DNA of 64,000 nt, taken from NCBI RefSeq assembly GCF_024345225.1, contig NZ_BROD01000001.1, forward strand, positions 1,932,362-1,996,361, read 5' to 3'. Position numbers and translations under genes: made by a program. Source of the DNA: Clostridium sp. TW13 (GTDB lineage Bacteria > Bacillota > Clostridia > Clostridiales > Clostridiaceae). This document shows, one piece after another, positions 17,762-27,212 of the stretch. The notes under the pieces were generated by a model. The model ran no database searches. It was not told the DNA's origin and saw only the letters and a program-made list of their open reading frames with translations. Each line of letters begins with the position of its first letter. Positions within the stretch are counted from its first letter, which is position 1.

Positions 17762-19159
17762 TTACTCTAACTCTTCAGCTTCTTCATCTCTTTGAAGTAG
17801 GCTATGCTTTCTACCATAAACAAAATAAACAACTATTCCTATAGCAAGCCAAACTAAGAAACCTAACCAAGTTATTATGTGTAATCTGCTTAATAAAACT
17901 ACACAACATACTATAGCTATTGCTGGAGTAAACGGTACTCCTGGAGTTGTAAATATTCTTTTATAATTTGGCATAGTTCTTCTAAGTACTATAATTGCTA
18001 AGCATACAACTATAAATCCTAATAGTGTTCCTATACTTAAGAATTGTACTATAAGATCTAATGGTAAAAATCCAGCTATTACAGCTGCTATGCTTCCAGT
18101 TACTATTGTTGAAACATATGGTGTTTTATGTGTTGGATGTACCTTTGAAAATACTTTTGGTAAAAGTCCATCCCTTGACATAACCATAAACACTCTAACT
18201 TGACCATAAAGAACTACCATTATTGTAGAAATCATTCCAAGTATAGCTCCTGTTCCTACCAATGCTGCTCCCCATTTAATACCAACCCTAGCCAAAGCTC
18301 CTGGTACAGCATTTTCTGAAACAATTTCCTTAAAAGGAACCATTCCTGTAAGCACAACTGCAACAGAAACATAAAGCAATGTAACTACCACTAAGCAAGA
18401 TATAAGGCCCACTGGAATATCCCTTTTAGGATTTTCAGCCTCCTCTGCTGCCGTTGATATAGCATCAAACCCTATAAATGAGAAAAATATTGTAGCTGTA
18501 GCTGCAAATATTCCCTTAAATCCATATGGAGCAAAAGGTTGATAATTAGCTGGATCAATATGAGTTACTCCTAATATTATAAATACAAGAATTATAGCTA
18601 TTTTTACACCAACTATAATATTATTAATCTTAGCACTTTCTTTCATACCATAAGATAATAGTATTGTTATTAAAGCTATGACTAATATAGCTGGTAAGTC
18701 TACTATTCCACCATTGCTTGGCGAAGCAATAAATGCTTTAGGTAGTTCTATTCCTAACGACTTTAATATACCAACAAAAGTTCCTGACCATCCTGATGCA
18801 ACTGCACTGCAAGCAACTAAATATTCTGCAGTTAAGCACCAACCAATTATCATAGCAACTATTTCACCAAATACTATATAAGAATATGAATATGTACTTC
18901 CCGCTACAGGAAACATGGTTGACAACTCGCAATAACATAGACCGCAAAGACAAGCTATTATCCCCGCAATTATAAATGAAACAATTACTGCTGGACCAGC
19001 TAAATGTGCTCCTGTTCCTGTGGCAACAAATATACCAACTCCTACTACTGCACCAATACCAAAGGCAGCAATGTCTTTTGCTTTAAGATTCTTCTTTAAA
19101 TCCGTCTTTTGTGCACTCTCCAGTATCTTTTCAACTGATTTTTTCTTAAATAAGTTCAT
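17762..19159 (-). CDS. APC-superfamily amino acid permease, cationic amino acid transporter type
   Basis: A 465-residue membrane protein with about 12 predicted segments. The N-terminal LKAKDIAAFGIGAVVGVGIF is the substrate-binding unwound helix 1 of the APC family. Further typical motifs are FPVAGSTYSYSYIVFGE, FFSFIGFDAISTAAEEAENP and GQVRVFMVMSRDGLLP. The last four are characteristic of the YfnA/CAT-type branch, which imports amino acids with protons; the precise substrate is unknown. The upstream gap of about 200 bp has no riboswitch that I recognise. Monocistronic. Confidence 0.93.
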   Translation of the reverse strand: MNLFKKKSVEKILESAQKTDLKKNLKAKDIAAFGIGAVVGVGIFVATGTGAHLAGPAVIVSFIIAGIIACLCGLCYCELSTMFPVAGSTYSYSYIVFGEIVAMIIGWCLTAEYLVACSAVASGWSGTFVGILKSLGIELPKAFIASPSNGGIVDLPAILVIALITILLSYGMKESAKINNIIVGVKIAIILVFIILGVTHIDPANYQPFAPYGFKGIFAATATIFFSFIGFDAISTAAEEAENPKRDIPVGLISCLVVVTLLYVSVAVVLTGMVPFKEIVSENAVPGALARVGIKWGAALVGTGAILGMISTIMVVLYGQVRVFMVMSRDGLLPKVFSKVHPTHKTPYVSTIVTGSIAAVIAGFLPLDLIVQFLSIGTLLGFIVVCLAIIVLRRTMPNYKRIFTTPGVPFTPAIAIVCCVVLLSRLHIITWLGFLVWLAIGIVVYFVYGRKHSLLQRDEEAEELE

Positions 19160-19368
19160 AAATGTCCTCCTATTTAGTTATATATTCCCCAATAAGCTTG
19201 TAAAACATTTTTGTTTAAATATATTTTTCCTATGAAATTATAAAAATATAACAAACCAAGTGATATTTTATCATATTTCTATAATAAAAGGCAAGTTGTT
19301 GATATATTAATAACATATATAATTTGATTTTTTATTTATAGCAATTCAATATGAAGTTATACCCTTAT

Positions 19369-19818
19369 TTACAACTTAATTGAATCAACTAACATAATTA
19401 AACTTAAAACTTTATCTTCTCCCAATACAACTTTAGCTGCATTTAATAAGTATTTATCTTCAGTTACTAGTATTAAATCATCATCAAAGTAGCAGGAATA
19501 CAGAAGCAATAAATCATTCTCTGATAATTTATTTTTATCAAAGTAAGTATTCCCTCTTTTAGAATATTTAATATCTAATAAAGAATAAAATTCCGAAATA
19601 TTTTTTCTATCAACCTCCATATCAAATAGTAGCAACTTACAAAATCTTTCTGATAAAACCTGTTGTCCTCTAAATTGCCTTCTCTCTTTTACCACAAGTT
19701 CTTCACATACTTCTTTTAATATTTTTATTTTTTTATCCTGAATAAGCTTATCCATAACATATTGATATTTTCTCCACAGACCAATTACAATATTAGTATC
19801 TAACAAATACTTTTTCAT
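19369..19818 (-). CDS. PIN-domain-like protein without a partner antitoxin
   Basis: A 149-residue protein with PIN-type motifs: YLLDTNIVIGLW at the N-terminus (first Asp), a Glu-containing EVCEELVV helix, LSENDLLLLYSCYFDDD (middle acidic residues) and LVTEDKYLLNAA (last acidic residue). PIN proteins are often ribonucleases and toxin components, but no small antitoxin gene precedes or follows it. It could be a solitary nuclease or a decayed toxin-antitoxin pair. No clear Shine-Dalgarno site beyond GGAGAATAA before the ATG. Confidence 0.7.
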   Translation of the reverse strand: MKKYLLDTNIVIGLWRKYQYVMDKLIQDKKIKILKEVCEELVVKERRQFRGQQVLSERFCKLLLFDMEVDRKNISEFYSLLDIKYSKRGNTYFDKNKLSENDLLLLYSCYFDDDLILVTEDKYLLNAAKVVLGEDKVLSLIMLVDSIKL

Positions 19819-19987
19819 AATTTATTCTCCAATAAGTCGAGTTATTTACTCCCTATCCTTTTATATTAACAACTAATAGTTTATGGCGTTTGCTTAAATT
19901 TATTCTTTTGTATTATACAATGTTATCTTTCAAGTATTTAACTAAAAAATTAAACCATAAATTTAATTATGGTTTAAAAATAAATAT

Positions 19988-20467
19988 CTATTTTATTATA
20001 AAATTTGATATCCAATTGTTAACTTTCTTTATTTTTTCTTCATCTTCTTCTGCATCTGCAAAATCAATTGTCCCCAGTATTGTATTTTCGCTTAATATAC
20101 CTCTTAACTTCTCAAAACATTTTTTTGCACCGCCTCCACCATGGCAGGCAAAAAATCCAAGCTTCTTCCCTTTTATTTTATTATCACTAATAAAAGTATT
20201 TATGGCAGGTGTATATGTTCCTGCCCAAATTGGAGTTCCTATAATAATAGTATCATAGCTATCCAAATCAGGAATTTCATTTTGTAATTTAGGTCTATCT
20301 TTGAAAACAGCGCTTTTTCCTCCCCAAAGAAACTTTTTGAATCCATTCTTAGGAATTTCTTTTTCAGGTTTTAATTCTAGTAAATCACCATTTAATTCTT
20401 TAGCAACAATATTAGCAATTGACTTTGTATGCTCTTCCAACGAATAAAAAACTACTAAACTCTTCAC
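19988..20467 (-). CDS. Flavodoxin-like protein
   Basis: A 159-residue flavodoxin-fold protein. VVFYSLEEHTKSIANIVAKE is the FMN phosphate-binding loop (usually SxTGNT; here SLEEHT), IIIGTPIWAGTYTPAINTFI the second FMN contact, and FFACHGGGGAKKCFEKL the third. It probably binds FMN and carries electrons or reduces quinones; the exact partner is unknown. It is a single gene between a PIN gene and an L,D-transpeptidase gene. Confidence 0.88.
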   Translation of the reverse strand: MKSLVVFYSLEEHTKSIANIVAKELNGDLLELKPEKEIPKNGFKKFLWGGKSAVFKDRPKLQNEIPDLDSYDTIIIGTPIWAGTYTPAINTFISDNKIKGKKLGFFACHGGGGAKKCFEKLRGILSENTILGTIDFADAEEDEEKIKKVNNWISNFIIK

Positions 20468-20641
20468 ATTATCACTCCATATTATAAACTATGCTTAAAA
20501 TGCTTTTCTCTTATAATTTAACACTCCAAATTTTAGCACATGTATTTTACATATATATTATCATTTTAAAACAACTTCAGCAAGAATGATAACTTATAAT
20601 TTATAGAAATAGTACACATTAATTTGATATTTACTATTTTC

Positions 20642-21334
20642 TCAATCCATCAGTATTATCCCTAATTTTTTATAAAATCTATAATCTATATCATGTGTCA
20701 TCTCAAGCTTATTGTCTTTCCTAAACTTTAATACAAATTCCTTCATTCCATCTCCATATATTCCATCTAAATTTCCAGGATAGTAACCCTTATCTTTCAT
20801 TTTTCTTTGCACTTCTAAAACATCTGAACCTCTATCACCTGGTTGCAATCTTCTAAATCCCCATTCAAAAGCCCCATATGGTCCTCCATAAATGCTTACT
20901 ATCATGCCATGTCTAACATACCGATATAATTCCTCAACATCATTATTCAACATTCTAATACAACCGTGTGATGCTTCTGACCCTATTGATCCTGGTTTAT
21001 TAGTGCCATGAATCCCAAACTTTCCCCAAGGTACATTTAATCCAATCCATCTTGTACCAAATCCACCGCTCCATTGATCCTTGCCAATAACTTTCCATGT
21101 ACCTATAGGAGAAGGAGTTTCAGGTTTTCCACTAGCTATACTATATTTTTTTATAATTAAATTTTTCTTTGTATCTATTAAATACAATCTTTCTTCTGTA
21201 AGATCTACTAATATAGCAAGATTTTTATTTTTCTGTGGTTTTGAAGCTGCAAATACAGCCTGAGTACTCATATTAAAAATTAAAATAATAGCAATTACTA
21301 AAATAGCCCATATTGAATACCTTCTTTTCTTCAC
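20642..21334 (-). CDS. L,D-transpeptidase (YkuD) with peptidoglycan-binding domain
   Basis: A 230-residue exported cell-wall enzyme that makes or edits peptidoglycan cross-links through a catalytic cysteine. It has an N-terminal signal or anchor (YSIWAILVIAIILIFNM). The YkuD domain includes GTWKVIGK and FGIHGTNKPGSIGSEASHGC, the HGT and SHGCIRM signature with the active Cys. A C-terminal peptidoglycan-binding repeat follows (LQPGDRGSDVLEVQRKM, DGIYGDGMKEFVLKF). GTG at 21334 is chosen because GAGGTG lies 6 nt upstream; the in-frame GTG at 21343 overlaps that site. Single gene. Confidence 0.93.
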   Translation of the reverse strand: MKKRRYSIWAILVIAIILIFNMSTQAVFAASKPQKNKNLAILVDLTEERLYLIDTKKNLIIKKYSIASGKPETPSPIGTWKVIGKDQWSGGFGTRWIGLNVPWGKFGIHGTNKPGSIGSEASHGCIRMLNNDVEELYRYVRHGMIVSIYGGPYGAFEWGFRRLQPGDRGSDVLEVQRKMKDKGYYPGNLDGIYGDGMKEFVLKFRKDNKLEMTHDIDYRFYKKLGIILMD

Positions 21335-21488
21335 CCATTGCACCTCACTTCATATGATGTATTTAAAAGTAGTATACTTACTTATTTTTATTTTAATTTA
21401 TTTTTTTTATACACCTTATTCTACATATATTTCATGAGTCAATATACATATTCATTAGTTAATTCAATAATTTTTTTAGATTGTATTA

Positions 21489-22367
21489 TCATTCAATTGG
21501 TATATAAAAATACAAAAAAGACTCGTTGCTATTGGGGATAAAATTATCATCATAATATTCAAAATCATAATTACATTTGATTTTCAAACCTGTTTGAGGA
21601 AGAAATACAGAATATATTTTTGATATAGTCTTAGGAATATTATCTATTATTGCTTTTATAGGAAACACTGCATACTTAGATTTTTCTATTTTTACAATTT
21701 TCTTATCTGCTTTTATATCAGCGCTATATGAATTAATCTCAAATCCAGCTATATATTTAAAACATCCATTTTCTTCTGATATTTCATCATAGAGTTCTAA
21801 ACCATAGCATGCTTGATTGCTAACATTTCTCTCTATATCACCCATATTTTCATACAACTGATTCCATAACTTAGGCACTTCATGCTTGCTATTTTTACCT
21901 TCATATTCTAAACCTACTAATGTAAAACTATCTTTTTCTACAATTATTGGTTCTATAAATTCATTGTCCCCCTTAGACTTTAATATTTCTTCTGACAATG
22001 TTAATTGATTAAGATTGCAATAGGAAATTTTATTAGTTCTATAATAATTAGGAGTAACGTTATATACATCTTTGAATGCTCTTGTAAATGCTTCTTGAGA
22101 AGAATACACATATAATATAGCTATATCAATAATTCTCATATTTGTACTAATTAGAAGTTTTGCTGCTTCAGTCATCCTTCTTCTTTTTATGTAATCATTT
22201 ATTGTATACCCAGATATAGCTCTAAAAATTCTTAAGAAATGAAATTTAGAGAATCCTGCACGCTCAACTATGTCTGATATATTTATATCATTGGTGAGAT
22301 TCTCCTCTATGTAATTAGCAGAATTTAATATATTATCATAATAATAGTTCACAATTATCACATCCAT
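21489..22367 (-). CDS. AraC-family regulator with GyrI-like effector domain
   Basis: A 292-residue regulator. The N-terminal 110 residues are an AraC double helix-turn-helix (INISDIVERAGFSKFHFLRI and YSSQEAFTRAFKDVYNVTPN). The C-terminal 150 residues resemble the AraC-E-bind/GyrI ligand-binding fold (VGLEYEGKNSKHEV ... YYIPIE-type ending). Such proteins sense drugs or small hydrophobic compounds. No transporter is directly adjacent. No strong Shine-Dalgarno site precedes the ATG; instead a perfect 15-bp inverted repeat ends two bases upstream, which may be an operator or hairpin controlling this gene. Confidence 0.88.
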   Translation of the reverse strand: MDVIIVNYYYDNILNSANYIEENLTNDINISDIVERAGFSKFHFLRIFRAISGYTINDYIKRRRMTEAAKLLISTNMRIIDIAILYVYSSQEAFTRAFKDVYNVTPNYYRTNKISYCNLNQLTLSEEILKSKGDNEFIEPIIVEKDSFTLVGLEYEGKNSKHEVPKLWNQLYENMGDIERNVSNQACYGLELYDEISEENGCFKYIAGFEINSYSADIKADKKIVKIEKSKYAVFPIKAIIDNIPKTISKIYSVFLPQTGLKIKCNYDFEYYDDNFIPNSNESFLYFYIPIE

Positions 22368-22368
22368 T

Positions 22369-22416
22369 TATAAATTTTAGAAGCACAACAAAATTATAGC
22401 ACTTCTAAAATTTATA
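22369..22416 (-). repeat. Perfect 15-bp inverted repeat before the AraC gene
   Basis: TATAAATTTTAGAAG at 22369-22383 and its exact complement at 22402-22416, spacer 18 nt. It lies between the C45 gene's stop codon and the AraC start codon. It may terminate the C45 transcript (though the T-run is poor), act as an operator, or mask translation initiation of the regulator. Confidence 0.6.
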
Positions 22417-22458
22417 TTAAAATCAATTATACTTTTAAATTGTAAATAAGAATTCTAT

Positions 22459-23571
22459 TTATATTTTTTCCCACATAGTTTCCTCTGCCTTTTCTAAAGG
22501 TAAAATAACATTATATTCCGTCATCCCATCACTTGAATTCAAATCAAGAGTATACCATTTATTCACTACTGGAGAACCAAAGCACATTTCAACTTTATTC
22601 ATTGTAACATCATATATCATAGACCAAAGTGTCCCTAACCCATAATCATAATAATGACATGCTACTCCTTCAGGCATATGTTTTGAAAGTATTCCTTTTA
22701 TTTCTTCTTTACTAATATTGTTTTTGATATCTAAATTTCTTACTATCGTGTTATACCTATCCACAGATTGTCTCATTCTGTTTTTAATACAACTTTCCAT
22801 TCCATCCAAAGTATAATGATTTGTTGAACAAACATAGGCATCTTCTGTATTCTCATCAATATTCTTAAAAACCTTTGTTGAATTACAAATTTCAGCAAGT
22901 ACTACTTTATTACTCTTATCACTTATTATTAAATTGCAGTACGATGATATTGGAAGTTCTATTATAAGTGCTATTGCTTCTTCAACAGTTTTACATTTAT
23001 CCAAAAGAATACGAATTACCATCCAAAATCTTAATCCTTCTTCCTCTGATTGCTCACAGGGTATTGCATTTGACATAGTTACACAAAGACCATGTTCATT
23101 TATACCATCTAACCTTCCTAAAAGAAGAAGCGAAAAACCAATATGTGCATTAAGTCCATCTCCTCTTGTTGTCATAAGTCTCAGTTCATCATCTGTACTC
23201 CACTCATAACTTCTCCCAACATACAGATGTTCGTCCAAAGTCTTACTTGGAAGAACTGCAAAATGACTGCAATTACCTTTACTCACATAAGAAAAAGCAT
23301 AATGTATTATACTTTCAGCAGTAACTCCTAAACTTTCAGCTAACCCTGCTATCTCTTCATTTATATATGGACAGTATTTATTAAAAGCCTCCATAGCTTT
23401 GTTTACTTTTACTTTAGAAACAGGTTTAGCCCAATCATTTCCACTCACAAACATATTAATCTGCTCTTGATGATACTTCTTTAAAAATTCCCCCTCCATT
23501 TTTCCTATTTCGTAAGAGGTACCGCTAACCACCAAATGCTTGTACACTACTTCCTTTACATTATCTTTCAT
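22459..23571 (-). CDS. C45-type autoprocessing acyltransferase/hydrolase (Ntn fold)
   Basis: A 370-residue protein of the acyl-CoA:6-aminopenicillanate acyltransferase-like/C45 group, Ntn hydrolases that self-cleave to expose an N-terminal cysteine. Visible are GTSYEIGKMEGEFLK, a central NCSHFAV with the presumed nucleophile Cys, GRSYEWS, LGRLDGINEHGLCVTMSN and CSTNHYTLDGM. The residue before the Cys is Asn rather than the usual Gly. About 105 residues precede the Cys. The start at 23571 follows GGAGGA by 9 nt, while an in-frame ATG upstream sits before that site. Substrate unknown; it lies just upstream of an AraC regulator gene, on the same strand. Confidence 0.82.
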   Translation of the reverse strand: MKDNVKEVVYKHLVVSGTSYEIGKMEGEFLKKYHQEQINMFVSGNDWAKPVSKVKVNKAMEAFNKYCPYINEEIAGLAESLGVTAESIIHYAFSYVSKGNCSHFAVLPSKTLDEHLYVGRSYEWSTDDELRLMTTRGDGLNAHIGFSLLLLGRLDGINEHGLCVTMSNAIPCEQSEEEGLRFWMVIRILLDKCKTVEEAIALIIELPISSYCNLIISDKSNKVVLAEICNSTKVFKNIDENTEDAYVCSTNHYTLDGMESCIKNRMRQSVDRYNTIVRNLDIKNNISKEEIKGILSKHMPEGVACHYYDYGLGTLWSMIYDVTMNKVEMCFGSPVVNKWYTLDLNSSDGMTEYNVILPLEKAEETMWEKI

Positions 23572-23685
23572 ATCAACTAATCCTCCTAAAATCATAATTT
23601 ATCTAAGATTATGTTTAGATTATAAGTTTATATTAATTATAACTTTTGATTCAGATTGCTAAATTTTATATTTAAGTAAAATTAA

Positions 23686-23712
23686 AGGAGTACCAATTTC
23701 TGATACCCCTCT
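23686..23712 (-). terminator. Terminator after the tandem NTF2-like gene
   Basis: On the minus strand AGGGGTATC pairs with GGTACTCCT (two wobbles), followed by TTAATTTTACTT. Confidence 0.6.
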
Positions 23713-23850
23713 AGTTCTGTTACAATTTTTCTTCTTCCTATTTTATGTTTATTTCAATATATTTCTAATTCGCTTATACCTTTTCCATAACAATTTTTAA
23801 CTGCTTTTAACATGCTTAAATAAAATACCTTGGCAGAATATTGTCTTTCT

Positions 23851-25029
23851 TTAGCTTTCTATCCTAACTTCTGGCATTGACTCTGCATAATCTGAGTATT
23901 GTACATGTTGAATAAGCCATCTTCTAGCATTTTTTACTAGAACTCCAGAGAATCTCATTGGCGTAATAAAAATCTCTCCTCTCTCACTTTCATAAAGGAA
24001 ATCTATAGTATCAAAAAGAACTTCCATTAGCTTCTGTTTTGATGCTACTTGAGATTCAAATGTATATTTAGCTTGGTTGCTAATCCATTTAAGAATTGTT
24101 TCATTGGATATACTTCTGCTTAAAATTGCTTTTGTAGTAAAATAAGCAACATCTCCATTAACACTTATTATTGCTTCCTCCACGTTGAATTTAAAATCCC
24201 CCCAATATTCCCAATCTGATTTAATTATTCCTCTAGTAGCATCAATTCCTAAGCAAAGTTCCTCAGCATCTGTTCCTATTACTACTAAATCCTCATCATC
24301 TAGAAAAACTTCCTTCATATATTCATCAACATAATTTAAATCTCTTTTTGTATATCCATCTTGGAATACTTGAAGTACTTTTCTAATTTCTTTGATTTCT
24401 TCACTTGAATTACCTTTAGGTATTTCAAATATACTCCTATCATAATTTTTATCAGTAAGTCTGTATCTCCATGATTCAGAATCAAAAGAAAACTGCATTT
24501 GATGAAATTTCCAAGTATCATTCTCCTTTATAAGCACACAAGTAAATCTAAAAGGCCATACATAATTTTCACCCTTGTCTATTTCTCTTAACGTTCTAGC
24601 AATCTTTCTTGTTGCATCCAAGGCATTTTCTTTTGACTTATTTTCTTTCATTAAAATATCTTTTACTCTACTAATGGTACTTTCTATTTGTGACTCTTCA
24701 AATAAAGTATTTCTAATATTTCCGATAGACACAACCCAAGCTACATCTTCATTTGCAAAAATCTTAGCTTTTTCAAATTTAAAATCTATTTCTCTCCAGT
24801 AATTGTCTTTCGGATCAAAATGAGATTTAATAAGCTCTTTTATATCATCAACATTAAAACACCACTGATTCATCCCACTTCCAAGTACAGTAAGTCCATC
24901 ATTCAATGAAAATGTATCATTTACAAATCCTTCAATCTGACTTATATCCTTATGTGTATACAATTCTTGAAAATTATGAAGAACTTCCTTTACTTCATTA
25001 ATTGAATTTATATTTTTATATGCTTCCAT
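23851..25029 (-). CDS. Tandem NTF2-like (SnoaL/DUF4440-type) protein
   Basis: A 392-residue soluble protein made of two related halves. Each begins with a helical LHNFQELYTHKDISQIEGFV or LQVFQDGYTKRDLNYVDEYM segment, then a short beta part with L.VLGSGMNQWC or LVVIGTDAEELC, and a VAWVVSIG or VAYFTTKA strand. Each ends with a RF(T/S)(C/G)VL(I/V)K and FHQMQFS/IQHVQYS strand pair. This is an internal duplication of an NTF2-like cone fold, common in small-ligand binding or isomerase proteins. No catalytic residues can be assigned. ATG at 25029 follows GGAGG by 8 nt. A long palindrome covers its promoter region. Confidence 0.75.
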   Translation of the reverse strand: MEAYKNINSINEVKEVLHNFQELYTHKDISQIEGFVNDTFSLNDGLTVLGSGMNQWCFNVDDIKELIKSHFDPKDNYWREIDFKFEKAKIFANEDVAWVVSIGNIRNTLFEESQIESTISRVKDILMKENKSKENALDATRKIARTLREIDKGENYVWPFRFTCVLIKENDTWKFHQMQFSFDSESWRYRLTDKNYDRSIFEIPKGNSSEEIKEIRKVLQVFQDGYTKRDLNYVDEYMKEVFLDDEDLVVIGTDAEELCLGIDATRGIIKSDWEYWGDFKFNVEEAIISVNGDVAYFTTKAILSRSISNETILKWISNQAKYTFESQVASKQKLMEVLFDTIDFLYESERGEIFITPMRFSGVLVKNARRWLIQHVQYSDYAESMPEVRIES

Positions 25030-25046
25030 AATTATTTCCTCCATCT

Positions 25047-25091
25047 CATTATAATTATATATGGTAGTCAATCCCATATATAATTATAATG
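25047..25091 (-). promoter_or_regulatory. 18-bp perfect palindrome upstream of the tandem NTF2-like gene
   Basis: CATTATAATTATATATGG at 25047-25064 and its exact complement at 25074-25091, spacer 9 nt. The minus-strand spacer carries TTGACT, like a -35 box, and the right arm TATAAT, like a -10 box, only 12 bp apart, so promoter use is unsure. The arm ends a few bases before the AGATGGAGG ribosome site. It could be an operator or an mRNA hairpin. Confidence 0.55.
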
Positions 25092-25169
25092 TTTCAGATA
25101 ATAGAACTAGAAGATATAAAACATTTCTATACTATTCTTTATTCAAAAAAACATCACCAAAAATATCTT

Positions 25170-27194
25170 TTATCTAAGCTTTAGCCCATTTTTGCTAAGG
25201 TAATCTATAAATTGCTCCTTTACCTTGTTTATTTCTTCAATTTGTAAAGTTGTATTTTTATCACCAATAGTCATTCTAAAAGTAGTACTCTTCATTCCCT
25301 CAGGAACATTTGCTCCCATATAGGTATCTATATATTGAGTCTTAATTAGTAGTTCATGAGTAAAAACCTTAATAATTTTTCCTATGCATTCATACGGCAT
25401 ATCTGTAGAACTTAAAATACTAAAATCTAAATAGGTCTCTGGATATTTTGAAACAGGAACATATCTAATTTCTTGTTTTTCAATTGAATTTAATACTTCC
25501 AAATTAATATCTAGAATACTAATTACATGTTTATTACCGAATAACTTCAGTGCAGTTGTTGGTATTGAATAAATATACCCTAACTCTATATTTTTATATT
25601 TGATTTCAAGACAACAAGCCTTATTTAATTCTTTAATAGGATTATATTCTACCTGAATGTTTTTTATATTGCTCAATAAGTAACTACAAATACCCTTTAA
25701 ATATCTATACACTTCTTCCTCTTCTTTATTGCTATAAATTGCAGCAATAAAATGCTTAGGTTGAGCCAACTCATTTTTCTGCATTGAGAATATTCTCCCA
25801 ATCTCAAAAATCTTGATTTCTTCATAATTTTTTCTATTATCATAAATCATCTTTAATAAGTTTGGAGCCATATCACTTCTTAACTTATCAAACTGCTTAA
25901 CACTTGAATTAGCTATTTTCAAAGCACTATCATAATTGTATCCTAATTTTTCAACCCAATTATTATCATACCAGCAATAAGAATGAACCTCATTAAAATT
26001 GAACTTCTTTACAAGTAAATCCTTTATTGAATATTCCATATCTTTCATAACATTTCTTACAGGACAAACAGTTTCTGCTTTGTATGGACTGCCTTTTATA
26101 TTATCATATCCATAAACTCTAAGGATTTCTTCAATAATATCAGCTTTACAGCTAATATCCTTTGTTGCTCTGTAGGTTGGTACCTTTATATTATAAATAC
26201 TGCCTTTTTCCTGTACTTCAAACTGCAAACTATTTAATATCTTCAAAATAGTACTTTTATCTATTGTATTTCCTAAATAAGTTTCAATATATTTATGCTC
26301 AATGCTAATATTTATGGATTCTACAGGTTTTATTATATTATCATACAATAATGTTCTAAGTTCTACCTGTGGTTGATATTGTTTTAAAAGTTTTAAGAAC
26401 CTACCTATGGCCACAGTTGTGATTGCTGTATCCAAAAGTTTTTCATACCTTGCACTTGCATCAGTCCTTACGCCAATGGCTGAAGCTGTTTTTCTTACAT
26501 TTACACCCTCAAAGGTAGCTGACTCAAGTATTATTCCTTCTGTGTTTTCTGAAACTGCAGAATCAGCACCACCTATAATTCCTGCTATAGCCAAAGGCTT
26601 ATCCTGATTGCATATCATTAAGGTACCTTTTGGCACTTCTCTTTCTAAATCATCAAGGCATTTAAACTTAATTTCCTTATCTATTGAAGTCACCTTAATA
26701 CAATCAATGCCTTTTTCATCAAAAGTATGAAGCGGCTGACCAACATCAAGCATAACATAGTTTGCTAAATCAACTATTATATTAATTGGCCTTATACCAC
26801 ATTTTATTAATCTTGTAGCTATAAGCTCTGGTGAACTACTCACCTTAACATTATCAATTTTTATAGCAGAATATCTTAAACATTTTTCTTTATCCTGAAG
26901 TTCAACTTCTAACTTCTCTCCATCAGAACAATTTAAATCCTGTTCTCCTACATAATCTACACTTTTTAACTTTCTAGCAGTGATTGCAGCAATCTCTCTA
27001 GCTATTCCATAATGACACCATAAATCTGGTCTATTAGTCAAAGATTTATTGTCAATTTCAATTATCACATCATTTTCTACATGATGTACCTCCTCTATTT
27101 CAGCTGTTGTAATTGTAAATTTACTTACAAGCCATTGCACATCTATATCTTTTATATCTACATAATCATTTATCCAATCTAATGATATCTTCAT
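25170..27194 (-). CDS. pheT: Phenylalanine-tRNA ligase beta subunit lacking the OB domain
   Basis: A 674-residue PheRS beta subunit; typical bacterial ones are near 790-800. The N-terminal start [14 protein letters not shown] is normal, but after [10 protein letters not shown] it runs straight into [20 protein letters not shown]. The roughly 110-residue tRNA-binding OB (EMAP) domain usually found between these is absent. The B3/B4 editing region, B5 domain and the C-terminal ferredoxin-fold anticodon-binding domain ([11 protein letters not shown] ... [13 protein letters not shown] ... GLKLR) are present. It follows pheS by 18 nt under a T-box leader. With PheS it charges tRNA-Phe. It may be a second, divergent copy; the window cannot show whether a normal copy exists elsewhere. 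Confidence 0.92.
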   Translation of the reverse strand: MKISLDWINDYVDIKDIDVQWLVSKFTITTAEIEEVHHVENDVIIEIDNKSLTNRPDLWCHYGIAREIAAITARKLKSVDYVGEQDLNCSDGEKLEVELQDKEKCLRYSAIKIDNVKVSSSPELIATRLIKCGIRPINIIVDLANYVMLDVGQPLHTFDEKGIDCIKVTSIDKEIKFKCLDDLEREVPKGTLMICNQDKPLAIAGIIGGADSAVSENTEGIILESATFEGVNVRKTASAIGVRTDASARYEKLLDTAITTVAIGRFLKLLKQYQPQVELRTLLYDNIIKPVESINISIEHKYIETYLGNTIDKSTILKILNSLQFEVQEKGSIYNIKVPTYRATKDISCKADIIEEILRVYGYDNIKGSPYKAETVCPVRNVMKDMEYSIKDLLVKKFNFNEVHSYCWYDNNWVEKLGYNYDSALKIANSSVKQFDKLRSDMAPNLLKMIYDNRKNYEEIKIFEIGRIFSMQKNELAQPKHFIAAIYSNKEEEEVYRYLKGICSYLLSNIKNIQVEYNPIKELNKACCLEIKYKNIELGYIYSIPTTALKLFGNKHVISILDINLEVLNSIEKQEIRYVPVSKYPETYLDFSILSSTDMPYECIGKIIKVFTHELLIKTQYIDTYMGANVPEGMKSTTFRMTIGDKNTTLQIEEINKVKEQFIDYLSKNGLKLR

Positions 27195-27212
27195 TTTCCT
27201 TACCTCCCACAG

